DNA of 64,000 nt, from assembly GCA_965178125.1 (NCBI GenBank), contig OZ237745.1:372001-436000 (forward strand), written 5' to 3'. The notes under the pieces are model-generated. The model did not search any database. It saw nothing but the letters and a program-made list of their open reading frames with translations, and was not told the DNA's origin. Made by a program: the position numbers and the translations under genes. Positions 23,092 through 34,164 of this stretch are shown piece after piece. The DNA is from Bilabrum cf. latius. Its lineage: Eukaryota; Bigyra: Bicosoecida; Bigyra; Bicosoecida. Within the stretch, counting starts at the first letter, position 1. The number at the start of each line of letters is the position of its first letter.

Positions 23092-24933
23092 ATGCCCGAA
23101 ATCGATTTTACGGAACCCCAAAGAACCAAATTGCGTCTTAATGGGAAACCAATATGGAGTATGCGATTTGAGAGCGAGGACCTTATCAACGTAAAAGATG
23201 TCTTGGAGTTTATCCGCGATTACGACGATGGTGGTGAAAATCCGTTTGATGACTTTAAATTTAAGGTGAATATCAATTTTCAAGATACAGGTTGGCGAAC
23301 AAGAAGCACTTGGATTACTACAGATGATTTAGAAAATCAAGATAGTTTATGGGCGGGTTACGAAGACGACGATGACGACGAATATAGAAAATTGAATTCT
23401 TTTGAGCTACTGCTTATTAGAAAGCCAGAACCAGAAGGCGGTGCTGACGAACATAACGATTGTTTATATAACGCTATAAAACAGGCTTTTCCTTTTTCAG
23501 TTGGTCGTAAGGTTAATGTAAAGAACGCAAAAGGCAAATGGAAAACTACTATTAAAAGAATGTCATAGTCTGACCTGAAAGAATTCTTGAAAATTGGGCG
23601 TGATGACCCCGTTGATTACAGAAGAATACCAGAGATAGAAGACGAACTAGAAATACGTATTAACGTTGTGGGCGACTTTGAATACACATCTGGAAAAACT
23701 CATTTTGACCGTCTTCTAACTGTATCATTAACAAATGGGCATTACAAGTATGTTCCCCCCATTAGTTAGAAAGAATTATTTACACCGCCGTCTAAAGAAC
23801 CGTGTACGCTAGTTACCCGCTTGTATCAATCCGAGAATTCTTATTTACTATTTGATGGAGACCGTGAGTATCAATCAGAAGGCATTACATCAGTTTCCAA
23901 GGATAAATTCATCTTTGAAGTCAAGTCCAAGGAAGAACTAAGAACAAAACACGAAGAACGGATGAAAAATGTAAGGGCATTAGCGAAGGAGACGGGTGGA
24001 TATATGGATTTATCACGATTTATGTTTAGAACATCCCTATTTGTAAAGTCGTATTTCAGTAAGTTTTCCAAACTTTACCCTGCCGACCCGATTGACCAAG
24101 TTGAAGCACTATGGATTTCAAGAGCATCAGGTGGTGGATTGAATTGGGCAAACAAGAATACTACATTAAAAAACGCATACCAGTACGATATTAACTCATT
24201 TTATCCAAGTATTATGAAGGGTACATTTACATTTCCGGTTAGAAGGGGTAAGTTCGTACAATTTAAAGTACCATCCAGTGGGTTCTATCCGTACGGCATT
24301 TTTAGGGTACAGATTGAAAATCTCAATTCTAAATTAGTACAAAAAAGAAAAAACAATTATTATACCCAATATGACATTAACCGAGCGATTGAGACGGGCG
24401 CTTAGGTGTCTCTGATTGAAGACGGTGAAGCCAACGCTTTACTTTACGATGAGACAACAAGGGTGAAGGCAAATGGACTGTTCAAAACGATGATTGAGCG
24501 ATTGTACGGTTATAAAAAATAGGGATTGAAGTGTGCGAAGGAGATACTAAATAATATTTGGGGTTCTCTATGTTAGAAAAACACAATCACAAAAACACTC
24601 CGAGATGGTGATTGTATGAATTTTAGACAATTAAAGAACGCGTATCCTAAAGCATCTGGACGACTTGTATCGGGTATACTATATGACGAAGAGTACGATT
24701 ACAAAACAGCCTACGCAAGAATGGGCCCCTTTCTGACTGGACTTGGACGAAGTAAATTGTCCAAAATGATTGAGCCATATCTTGAAAACATTCACTATGT
24801 CAACACGGATGGTTTCATTAGTGAGAAAGAATTACCTCTAAAGTTATCAACGAACCTTGGGGGTATGAAGTTGGAGCAATCAGGTGAATGTCAAATTATT
24901 CACAGTAAGAAGAAAATTTTTAGAAAAGATTGA
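23092..24933 (+). CDS. Protein-primed DNA polymerase B
   Basis: 613 residues to TGA; TAG codons at 23566, 23767, 24403, 24520 and 24574. Palm motif A is YQYDINSFYPSIM, motif B is the LKCAKEILNNIWGSL stretch, and motif C is VNTDGF (the TDG form of protein-primed polymerases). Near residue 115-133, GGADEHNDCLYNAI resembles the Asn-Asp-Cys-Leu motif seen in front of other virophage/Polinton polymerases and may be a cysteine-protease-like (OTU-type) region. Exonuclease motifs are not obvious. The length is close to the mavirus polymerase. It replicates the linear viral DNA from its ITR ends. Confidence 0.9.
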
Positions 24934-24989
24934 CCAAAGCACCGCAGTTTACCGGCGGAACGGCATAAAAGTGTTTAGAAAAGATTGAA

Positions 24990-25262
24990 TTAAATAGTCT
25001 GCTTTTCCTTAAGCTTCTAAATTTCCTATCGCAAACTATCAAGTTCATCCATAATATTAATTTGTTCCCTTTTTGTGTCTTCCTCTTTTTGAAGCCAATC
25101 AAGGTGTTTTTTTGTTCTACAATGATGTGATTTATTGTACTTCTTATATACGCCTCCACACGAGCATTGTATCTATTCTCCAAGTTTTTCCTTGTTTTTC
25201 CGGTAGTATTCACGGGCATACAGCTTATCCTGTTCTTTTCTTTCTGAATGACTGAGTGTCAT
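24990..25262 (-). CDS. Small viral zinc-finger protein
   Basis: 90 residues, three TAG codons, stop TAA. A basic start (SERKEQDKLYAREYYRKNKE) leads to a CSCGGVY...HHCRTKKH finger and a coiled C-terminus. The same finger type ends the GIY-YIG protein at 27205. Upstream, CTATAGTATAATACTATAG gives a symmetric promoter-like block. Too short for standard gene calling because of the TAGs. Confidence 0.65.
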
Positions 25263-25292
25263 TTTTGTATTCTATAGTATTATACTATAGAG
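25263..25292 (-). promoter_or_regulatory. Viral promoter-like block
   Basis: CTATAGTATAATACTATAG on the minus strand before the ATG at 25262, a doubled form of the viral TATAGTATA motif. Confidence 0.5.
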
Positions 25293-25298
25293 TTAGAT

Positions 25299-26528
25299 TT
25301 AAGTATCGTAGGCAAATATTTTCCAAGCCTGTTTTAGGGCATTCTTCTTGGATATTCCTTTTCCTCTTAAAATGGACGCCATTTTCATAACTCTTGAACG
25401 TTTTGTTTCACACTGACATTGACCTCCAAATATTTCCAGATACATACCCGATACTGGGTCATTCGTATGCGAATGGATTTCTTTCATAATTGGTCTTCCA
25501 ACTGTTTTAGTTGCTAAATCCCAACCTTCCTTAAAATCTTGTCCAAAATCCCTTTCTGTGTTCTACTTATGTTTTGCCTAATTTTTCAGTAAGGCGTTTC
25601 TGACATTTTCCGGTAAATCATCTAAACCTCTCCCAAACCATTTGGAAAAATAACCAGCCACGTCAGTAGCAGCATTAGCCACTCTCTTAGTAAATCCCGA
25701 TACACTCTTAGCAATACTTTCCACATCCTACATAATAAATTGGTTTAAGGGTGGTGTCAAAAACCCATTTGTGCGTAGAACATCCTAAATGAACTTTTGA
25801 CAATTCAACGAGAAAGCACGATACTAATAAAAATTGTATTCTCCTATTTTTTGTAAAGTGGTTTCATATAATTCCCTTACTGTTTTCTAAGGTTTTCCAT
25901 TAATATTTACTTCCATAGTTTGTGTTTTCTTGTTGGTGGAAAATCTTGGGGACAAATTCACACGCTCATTCTTCTCTAAATATATTTTCCTACCACCTCC
26001 AAGGTTCAACTCTAAGGCTAAATGAAAAAAATCATTATATCCGTGTTTATTTTTTAACTTTTTCATTTTTCCCAAGGTTATCCAGTTGAGTAACCGATTA
26101 ATCGCACCACTAATAGGGGTTCTAATCACTTTCATAGCTATAATTGTTCTATCCCCGTATTGCTGTAGTGTTCTCTGGACTTCGTTTGAATTCCCATACA
26201 CAACCCCACCTTTAAGCTGGCTTCGCGGACCATCTTTTAAATACTAATGAAGTGTGTTGGATTGTGTAGGTTTCTTCTAGGATTTCTTTTTTGGTTTTTC
26301 TTTTGTTCCCACACCATCTTTAAGCTGTTGCGCCAGCTAACTGCGCCGAGAGGGGGTGCTTCGCACACCATCTTCAAACTTAATTGCTTTTTCAAGGGCT
26401 TCTTTAGAATAAGGATGTTCACTTTTCCATGTCCTTGTTGTTTTACTCTTTGGTTCTTTGACACTAATGTACGTCTTAACAAAACCAGAATTCATTTTTC
26501 CGCCACTAAGTGAATAAAAACTATCCAT
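25299..26528 (-). CDS. Papain-like (H/NC, NlpC/P60-LRAT type) viral protein
   Basis: 409 residues, about ten TAG codons, stop TAA. After a basic repetitive N-terminus (LKDGVGT, LKDGPRS, LKGGVV), a His in YNDFFHLALELNL, an EKNERVNL strand and, about 80 residues later, an NCQKFIQDVL block follow the order of permuted papain-like hydrolases of the NlpC/P60-LRAT group (His first, Cys second). The C-terminal part contains a CQCE pair and helices. Proteins of this fold act on peptides or lipids; a role in virion entry or host membrane processing is only a guess. The ATG at 26528 has TTAGTATAG just upstream. Confidence 0.5.
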
Positions 26529-26554
26529 TTAGTATAGACTTGTATTTAAAAAAC

Positions 26555-27172
26555 TCATAGACGAGAACCAAGACCAAATGTTTTACGGACGAATTCCTCC
26601 AGTTGCTAAAAGGATGAATAGACACAGTACTAACTCTAATGTAATCCAGCGATTAAATTCGTTCTTGAGCGTTCCACAGACAATAAGTCCCCCGATTTTT
26701 TACCCTCACGGATTTCCTCAAAAAGACTGTGAGAAGGCACACACACAAAAATTGAACTTTCCTTAAATAAATCTTTCGCTAATTCCAACGAACCAACCAT
26801 AACAATTAAACGCCTCGATTTCTTCGTGAGCCAATCCGCTTTAATTTTTTCATACACTAATCTTGATTGGGAATAATAAAAGAGGCGGTGGGTGCTTTCA
26901 TCACCATCAATTAACATTTTCTCCATTTTCTATTTTTCCTGTCCTGAGATTTGAGCATTTACGCATTCGTCTAAATCAATAATTAGCGTGTCCTTATCCA
27001 CCGCTTCTAGGGAGCGACACAAAGTAGTTTTCCCAGAGCCTTTTGGAACAACCACGCAGGATTTCTGTTTCTAAGTTCCGTCTTTCGTCCACCAAGAATA
27101 TAGACACCGACTACCAGAATACATTAAAGGAGCCAAAGTCCCAGCAACCATTACAGCAGATGACACTGACAT
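26555..27172 (-). CDS. Viral P-loop NTPase, unclassified
   Basis: 205 residues, six TAG codons, TGA stop. Walker A VVVPKGSGKTT near residue 45 is followed by TLIIDLDE, a plausible Walker B. It is not the packaging ATPase, which is at 33073. The size and layout would suit a small-molecule kinase or AAA-like fold, but no substrate motif is recognised. TATATAGTATATC precedes the ATG. Confidence 0.6.
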
Positions 27173-27204
27173 TGTTTTGATATACTATATACCAAGACAA
27201 ATAT

Positions 27205-27888
27205 TTATTGCTACTCTTCTTGTTTCTTCTATAAAAGTTTTACATGCTTTTGAGTTTTTTGATGTCTTCTTAGTTTATCTTCTGTTATAGAACATCCACA
27301 TTCACACTATACTGTTTTCCGTTTTGTTCTATACTCCTACCCATTACTTTTGGCAATCATCCGCTTCTAATGAATTTGGGTTTTTCTATGTCTTGCGATT
27401 TCATGACGTCTTAATTTTGTTCCACATTCACAAACACATATATCCTTTTTTATCTAAGACAACACTTTTTCTGAATTGGATTTGTACCTTTCACGAGCAC
27501 GTTGTCTTATATCATCTATATTTTCTTTGTAATACTCTCGTTTTTTCTACATAATTGCCTAGTAGTTATCTATTCTATACTAAGCACCACTTCGACCAGC
27601 AACCATTTTATTCACACATTCGGTTTTCTGTATCCACTACCCTTCTATTTTATTGAGTTCTTCTTTAGACGAGCACGAACATGTTTCGATTAGGTCTATT
27701 CTATGGTCTTCCATTTGTAAAACCTTAAATGATGTTGTGTACCCATACTTCCCCTTCTTATACTATCTAAATTTTATCCTATGCTACGACATTCTCATAC
27801 TCAAAGATTGAGTAGTAGAACCAATATACGTTAATCCTGTAGAAGGAGACCAAATTTTATATATCTTCCCCTTTGAATAATCAGGCAT
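27205..27888 (-). CDS. GIY-YIG nuclease with zinc fingers
   Basis: 227 residues, many TAG codons, stop TAA. The N-terminus has a GIY-YIG-like pair: KIYKIWSPSTGLTYIGST, then the conserved Arg (MRMSQHR) and the Glu helix (EELNKIEGQWIQ), with CVNKMVAGR following as in GIY-YIG enzymes. Two C-x-C-G fingers end the protein (CVCECGTKLRRHEIARH and CECGCSITEDKLRRHQK). GIY-YIG genes occur in virophages and mobile introns and cut DNA. Here the enzyme could resolve replication intermediates or damage competing DNA. Confidence 0.82.
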
Positions 27889-27949
27889 TCGCTTTTCTAC
27901 GCTTTTCTACTCTTTTCTATTCCCTTACACTTAAATCATTTTTTCATAC

Positions 27950-29749
27950 TCAAGCTTGGAGCATAGCGAGAAGTTGATTGCGAGAAAGAGATTTACCACC
28001 TGTTAAGCCCGAGCCTAACTTGGCACCTGTTAAGCCCTTGCCTTTCTTGGTAGTTTTTCGGGGTTTCCTTTGGCGTCCCATACCAGCCATTTCACCCACC
28101 ATTTTAGCGGTGTCAAATACCTACTTACCATCCTTTAATACTTTTTTGAGATTGCCTTTCTTTACCCAATCAGCGGTTTTGTGTGCGAACTTTTTTAAGG
28201 CATGTCTAATCTTTTTCCCAAGACCGCGACCATGTAATCCTGATAATTGACTTTCATAGACCACGGGTAGTTTAGAGGCGGACAAAACGTCTGCTCGTGA
28301 GATGACACCCTGCTAATACTCGAACTTAGACCCATCAATCAAATTTAATACTCCTTCGTATAATCCAATCACCACACACTATACATTATCGTAGTCCACA
28401 ACATCATTATTCTTCACTCGTAGGGTGATAGACAATTGATTAGAACCGTTGCTACCATTCGTCTAATCTACATCTAAGCTTAAGTCCTTGGCGGGGTCAA
28501 TACATAGCAGGCCACCAGATAATACCCTTTGTTGATATCCAGGCTATTCAGGCTATATTCCATTATCGAAGCGTCGCATAGCCCATTCCGCGTATTGCTA
28601 TTCAAGTCCGTTGCTTCTGGATAAGTCCCATAACTGCTGTGGCGATGCGTCGGCGAGTAATCCAGATTTGTTATTCATCTCGATACTTATTCCCTCAATT
28701 CCAAGGAATGTGTTTCCCTAATCTACTGAGACGCTGGTAGGTGAACGACGGGCGAATACAAATAAACGACTTGGTACACTATTGCTAAGTTTTATGTTGT
28801 TGTTGGTAAGAGTTGCTGTAGTACCTGCGGCAATTGTTGGACTATGACTTTGGGTATACGAAGTCATCTCAAAAATATCATACGAGACCTATTTAGGAAG
28901 CACAAAACCTGTCTTTGGGGTGATTTGTTCAAGATATAGGGCTGGTTCTTGGACATCTACCGACTGAACAGTAGCAGTTAAGCCCTATTGTGGAATACGA
29001 GACCAAACGGTTTTACTCAGTTGAGACCAATTAATATTTAAGGAGAGTGTTTGAATTCCGTATATAGCCGTTTGTTCCTATTTACTTTCGTAGTGGAAAG
29101 GTGGGCATAGTACTGCCTCAGTGCATTCAAAAACAAGAACACGATTTTGAGTTTGACCTGCGGGTACATCAGTATTATCCATTTGATACAAATTGTAAAA
29201 TCCACTTCCTCGGGCTGGTTGGTCCTAAAGCACGTCCTCATACGAAGCAAGAGCGTTATTCGTAGACTAACTCATCATCGCGTATGAAGGCACATTATCG
29301 CGTCTATACACACTATCAAGGCAATTCACACGGTGGACATCATCATCTAGTAAATGGGACAGCGCGTCCATTAATTCTCCGTTGTTCTGGGTATAGCGAA
29401 GGTTATTAATGCCAACTGTCTATGTTGCGATGGAGCGATTAAGTGGATAGGAGCGTGGAGCATCGTAATCTGGTCTAAAGGGTGCTAGACCACCTGCGGT
29501 TTGATTATTCACGGAAAAGGTGATAGAAAATCGGCATGAGACATAGGCGCGGCGGCACAAACCTACACCTGAAGGCATACTAATATTCCAGTTGACCCCG
29601 CTGTTGTAGTTTCCGGCAGACCCGGAGGGGTTATATTTACGGAAAGTCCGGTTCTCATAACCTTCTTGAACTTCATAAGGCTTCGGTTGTACATCTAGTG
29701 TTGCGGGTGATACTTTGACTGGCTGAAGGGCAAAGGTATTCAATGACAT
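27950..29749 (-). CDS. MCP: Major capsid protein (double jelly roll)
   Basis: 599 residues, the usual size for virophage/Polinton major capsid proteins, with more than ten TAG codons and a TGA stop. Without TAG as sense it breaks into pieces. I identify it from length, position beside the minor capsid gene and capsid-like segments: an N-terminal NRTFRKYNPSGSAGNYN region, GYQQRVLSGGLLCIDPAKDL and a Gly/Lys-rich C-terminus (GRGLGKKIRHALKK). Fold assignment is by family knowledge; a structure prediction would settle it. TATATTATATAC lies upstream of the ATG. Confidence 0.82.
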
Positions 29750-29763
29750 TTTTGTTTTCCTTG

Positions 29764-29775
29764 TATATTATATAC
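29764..29775 (-). promoter_or_regulatory. Promoter-like TATA block of the capsid gene
   Basis: Symmetric TATATAATATA-type block about 15 bases before the major capsid ATG. Confidence 0.45.
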
Positions 29776-29827
29776 AACGAATAAAATTCTATGGGGTCGC
29801 GTCCCCATCCGACGAATTATCATTTTT

Positions 29828-30943
29828 TCAAAGTCCTTTCCGTTTCTTAAATAAAAACTTCACACTCACACTTCCGTGGCGTAAATAAAGAGGTCTTAGA
29901 TTTGAATAATTGTCTTTCCAATATAGATTAAACTAAATCCTATCTACTGAATGTGTATCTAAAAAATCAATTTCGTGGAGAATATGGGGCTGGTATTGAA
30001 GAACCTACTAATTAACTGTTTCAGTGTCATCTAATACACAATCCATATCCACTAATAAACTCTCGGTTCCTGAACCTGAATTTTGAACTGTATTAGTGGA
30101 TTGTCCATAGGCGGATTTCTAGGATATTGCCTCACTCCTCACTGGAAGACTTGAAGATGTGAAAACTATTCCACGGAAAACCTAAAACTACACTAAACTC
30201 CCTCGTTCCTAGGTCATCATTAATCTGTAGTCTCCTGATGGATTTCCCTCGAAGTATGCCTAAGGTTCATATTTTCCAACAGAACTGCCATCATCAAATA
30301 AAACATTCGTTCCTAAGGATTTGAATAGAATGCTTGCGTATAAGTCGTCATCTTGGATATCCATTCGTTCCATAGGAAAACCCGTCATCAATTCGTTAAG
30401 GGCTTCGTTCAACACTAATTTAAATTTCTGTCCTGAGTTTTCCTCGTCGTAATCGGGGTTTGCTACTAAGGAAAATTTACCATCTTTAAATAGTAAAACC
30501 GGAACTGATGTAATATCCGCTGACAAAGCATTCTATAGGGTTTCATTAAATAAATCAACAAAATGCTACACGGAATACATATAATAATAAGGAACAAACT
30601 ACATAGGATTGGAAAATGATGGTTGGTTTTCCCCTGTTAACTAGGGTCTCCACTGAATGCTTGAGGTCCACAAACTTACTCCGTCTTCATCTGTAATGCT
30701 TATTCTATACACCGTTTGATTAGGATTTGAAGATGGATTTTTCACTTTATCGGTTTCTATGTGTGGAACCCATAAAGGTATTGAATTGGTGCTTATGGAA
30801 AACCGGAATACTGACATCGTATAATCACCAACATCTTTATCTAATAATGGCTACTTGCGGGTTTCGCTATAGGTTGCTGGCTAAAAAGTATCTTCGTTAT
30901 TTCGTATGTTTGCGGTAATGTAAAATCGGTCTGGAGAACTCAT
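29828..30943 (-). CDS. mCP: Minor capsid (penton) protein
   Basis: 371 residues to TGA with many TAG codons. The N-terminal DYTMSVFRFSISTNSIPLW matches the conserved opening of Polinton/virophage pentons (D-Y-x-hydrophobic-SVxRFSIPT). The C-terminus (FNLYWKDNYSNLRPLYL, then VSVKFLFKK) matches their conserved end. It forms the single-jelly-roll vertices of the virion. It lies 78 bases upstream of the major capsid gene on the same strand, the usual pairing. Confidence 0.88.
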
Positions 30944-30999
30944 TTTACTATAGACGTTTATAATTATGGGGTGGGTTTGATTACTTTTCTAAAGTATAA

Positions 31000-31491
31000 T
31001 TAAGATGGTGTAATAAGTGAACCTGACACTAAGGATTTCCAACTAGATGTAGAAGAACTGCCAATCGCCACATAGACATCGTTGTCGCTTCCATTATACA
31101 CTAAAGCGCCCTTGAACTTTCGCTCTGCTGACGTATTAATAGGGGTAGAAGCGTCAGCCAATGTAGCTCCAGCAACCTCACTCAGCCCAACAACACCCTC
31201 TTGAGAAGTCTTGAATGAACCAACTAGTGAAATATCGCATCTTTCTCCTTCTTCGCTCATACTGAACTGACAACCAGCAGACGCTCCGTTTTTTCCAAAC
31301 CGTAGAACAGTTTCACCCCACTCCATATAAGGCTCTCCGTCTTTGAATTCAATACTTGGATTGCCTATGACTGCTCCCGTAGAGTTAGTAATTGCGGACA
31401 CTTTAATTGCGTCGCTACTCACAACATTACACGTAATAGTTTGAGACATAAGGTCTAGACTGTTCTTAGATAGAAGATTTGAAACTGACAT
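31000..31491 (-). CDS. Fibre-like viral protein, unknown
   Basis: 163 residues, no TAG, stop TAA. Beta-rich, Ser/Gly/Thr-rich composition. The end (FKGALVYNGSDNDVYVAIGS) resembles phage or viral tail-fibre tips. TATACTATAAA precedes the ATG. A receptor-binding or decoration role is inference from composition and location beside capsid genes. Confidence 0.5.
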   Translation of the reverse strand: MSVSNLLSKNSLDLMSQTITCNVVSSDAIKVSAITNSTGAVIGNPSIEFKDGEPYMEWGETVLRFGKNGASAGCQFSMSEEGERCDISLVGSFKTSQEGVVGLSEVAGATLADASTPINTSAERKFKGALVYNGSDNDVYVAIGSSSTSSWKSLVSGSLITPS

Positions 31492-31556
31492 TTTATAGTA
31501 TATCCACAGAAATAATTTTTATCAGGTTGCCAAAAGATGTAAATAAGAGGTTTTGG

Positions 31557-32738
31557 TCAATCTTTTCCTAAAAGATGTAATAGTTCCATAGCAACCTAAT
31601 GATGAATATCTTTATCGGCTCCTTTTACTTTCTTGGCTACATTCATTGCTGTATCATAGATAATCCTTTTTCCACCTCGTAATCCTTTCCCCTTTTTTGG
31701 TTTTCCACTTTCTTCTACAGTCATTGCGCGTGATGGTGGGTCTTCTAAATCAGGCTACTACATTCCATAGGGCGGACTAAACCCCGTAAATCGCTACACA
31801 GGTCTAGTAGCACGTTTTCCAATTCCCTGCTCAATTTCCATCCTACTCGGCATATCATAGTACTCACCAGTTTCTGGGTCCCACGCCCCCGGAGTGCTTC
31901 CTTGCGGTAGTGGTCTTTCATTGCTCGCTGCGGCTAATATGGCATCTAAGTCTTTTGATGTTTTTGACGCATTACTACTTGAACCCTCTTGAAAATGCTA
32001 AAACATATTTGTCTGCCCCTGTGATGTTCTTTGTGAGAAATTCTTTCCCTATTCTAAATCCCACGCTATTCGTTGTTTTTCAGTTAAGGGTCTGTCTTGT
32101 TGTATTCTTTCTCTGGCTCTTTCCAATAACTATTTATACGCACCCGAAGACCTTTTTGGAAGCTGTACTTGTGTTGGAGCGGAAAACGTGTTTCTTCTTG
32201 TTGTTCGAGCAGGTGTTTGTAAAGATGTTGGCTACTAATCAATTCCCAACATTCCCTACGGTATTCGTTGTCCGGATGCCTCCTATATAACTTTCCCTAA
32301 TTCTAAGAGTTGTTTTCTATCCTCAGCTGGAACTCTCTGCAGTCCTTCGTATCCTTTCCTTTGAAACCTCTCTATGTTAACGTATTGACGGGCGAGTTGT
32401 TGCTTCATTTGTGGAGACATATTGATATTACCAACAAAATCCTTCAATGCTTTCACTGCTGGACTTACATTTTTACCCTCAATAATACCTTTCATTATAC
32501 CAGATATTGACTTAGATATGATTTCCTCGTTGCTTTGGTCTGCCTATTTTCTCTACGCTGGAGTTCCATACCTTCCACTTTCTTTTAATCGTTCAATTTT
32601 TGCCCTTTTCCTTATAAAATCACTATATTCTGTTTCTAAATCTACGTCGTCCCTTGCCTGTAAATCTAACATTTTAGCATTGTCCAGTTCCCTTTCTAGG
32701 GCTTGCTGAATAAGAGCATTCACTTTAGCAGTTTTCAT
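31557..32738 (-). CDS. Helical viral structural-type protein, unknown
   Basis: 393 residues, about eleven TAG codons, TGA stop. A charged coiled N-terminus (KVNALIQQALERELDNAKML) is followed by a Pro/Thr/Gln-rich middle and a basic KPKKGKGLRGGKR segment. No family recognised. Its position between fibre-like and packaging genes suggests a virion component. Confidence 0.55.
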
Positions 32739-32744
32739 TTACTA

Positions 32745-32763
32745 TAAGCTTTTATAAAAAGCT
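32745..32763. terminator. Repeated stem-loop, copy 1
   Basis: AAGCTTTTATAAAAAGCTT can fold on itself and is followed by GACCAAAA. A near copy is at 33046-33064. It lies between the divergent genes 32738 and 32804, so termination is not its obvious job. Confidence 0.4.
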
Positions 32764-32803
32764 TGACCAAAAAATAAAAAATAAAGTGTTTGTGTATAGT
32801 ATA

Positions 32804-33043
32804 ATGGATATTGATAAGTGGATTATATAGAGAACCAAACAACTCGCGCTATAGAAAGAACAAGACGCTTTAAATAGAGTTAAAAACCATCATATTAAAG
32901 TTGGAAAAGGCCGTAGTAAGCCTAAGCGGAAAGTGAGCGCCAAAATGAAACGCCGCAATAAACTTGTAAAAATGGTGATGTAGTAGACTGGTATGAGTTT
33001 ACCTCAAGCAAGTCGGTATATACGAGAATAGAATATTATTTAA
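32804..33043 (+). CDS. Small basic viral protein
   Basis: 79 residues with five TAG codons, stop TAA. Lys/Arg-rich middle (GKGRSKPKRKVSAKMKRR). GTATAGTATA is directly upstream of the ATG. It could bind DNA in the virion, like adenovirus core proteins; this is inference from charge only. Confidence 0.55.
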
Positions 33044-33045
33044 AG

Positions 33046-33064
33046 AAACTTTTATAAAAAGTTT
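33046..33064. terminator. Repeated stem-loop, copy 2
   Basis: AAACTTTTATAAAAAGTTT followed by GACCAAAA, between the converging ends of 33043 and 33073, where a two-way transcript end would fit. Confidence 0.45.
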
Positions 33065-33072
33065 GACCAAAA

Positions 33073-33975
33073 TTACATAAGGTAAGCCTACTTTTCTCCT
33101 AATAAATACCTCGGGTAATTCCTGTGGACACATACCCACCTAGAAGGCATTTTTAAGACTTTAGAGATTTCTTGTTTCTCAAGTCCTATATAATTTTTTA
33201 GTAAATACCTTAGAGAATGTGCGGAAGAACACTAAGGGAATATAACGAACTTATGACTTTCCGCAAGAATAATTCGGGTACTTTTATAGTTGGTAGATAA
33301 ATGACTTGTAATTAATACAGAAGTATTTGAATGTCTTCCAACCTACAATATTTCATCCTGTAAATGATTGAGGGCTTCCCTTAACTTCTTATCTTTGATT
33401 GTATCAATATCATCCAAGATTACTAAGGCGTCCCTTAATTCCTAATGAATATCAATCGGGTTCTCCACCAGTTCCTCATTTAAAATAATCCTTTTCAGTC
33501 CTTTCACTTCATCTAAGACTTTATCCTACTATACTCGTGAAAATAAAATAATTCTCCTGTTTGGAAACATTCTGTGATAATTCTTAGCATATTTGGAAAC
33601 CCAAGTAGACTTCCCAGCACCTGATGGTGCGGTGATATAAATGACCTCTCTTCCTTTTGGATTTGGTAATGATTGGAATTCACCCTATTTTAATGTAATC
33701 TCTTTATGTTTCTTTTCCTATGCTTTTTCATACAAGTATTTGATGTCTTCGTCTAGGGGTTCGACCTGTTTGATTAAGTGTCGTGCTAATAAATCCATTT
33801 TCCTCTGCGGAAATCGTTTCCCTGTAAGTGATGATACTTGAAAATCCTAGAATGATATACTATCATCTCCAAATTGGTTGTCTGTCTTTTCCGCTGTGTA
33901 TAAAATACGTTTTCCGTGAGTGTCATATGCGATAGGTGATGATTTTGTAGTTTCCTTCCAAGAAAAATGTGCCAT
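33073..33975 (-). CDS. Genome-packaging ATPase
   Basis: 300 residues, about nine TAG codons, stop TAA. Walker A APSGAGKS near residue 115; RIILFSR just after it and Walker B LVILDDI near 185 give the FtsK/HerA-like packaging ATPase of Polintons, virophages and adenovirus. It pumps viral DNA into capsids. TAG TAG occurs in tandem at the position after LFSRV. The ATG follows TATAGTAAATACAC. Confidence 0.88.
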
Positions 33976-34164
33976 TTTAGTGTATTTACTATATGTTTTT
34001 ATATTTTCTAAAGTGTTTTGTCTTTTTGTTGAAAACTTATTTTGAATGATTGTCTTTTATGCTATCCACAAATTCCAAAACGGATTTTGTAGAAATACTT
34101 CTACACTTAAATAGTGGTTAAGAGAATTCATCTCCCCCAATATATGTTTCTATAATAAATATAT

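Noticed and set aside
20260-24933. The viral replication genes as decayed pseudogenes full of stops
   Set aside because: All internal stops are TAG, there are no frameshifts or TAA/TGA, and the same pattern occurs in conserved host genes. Recoding explains it better than decay.
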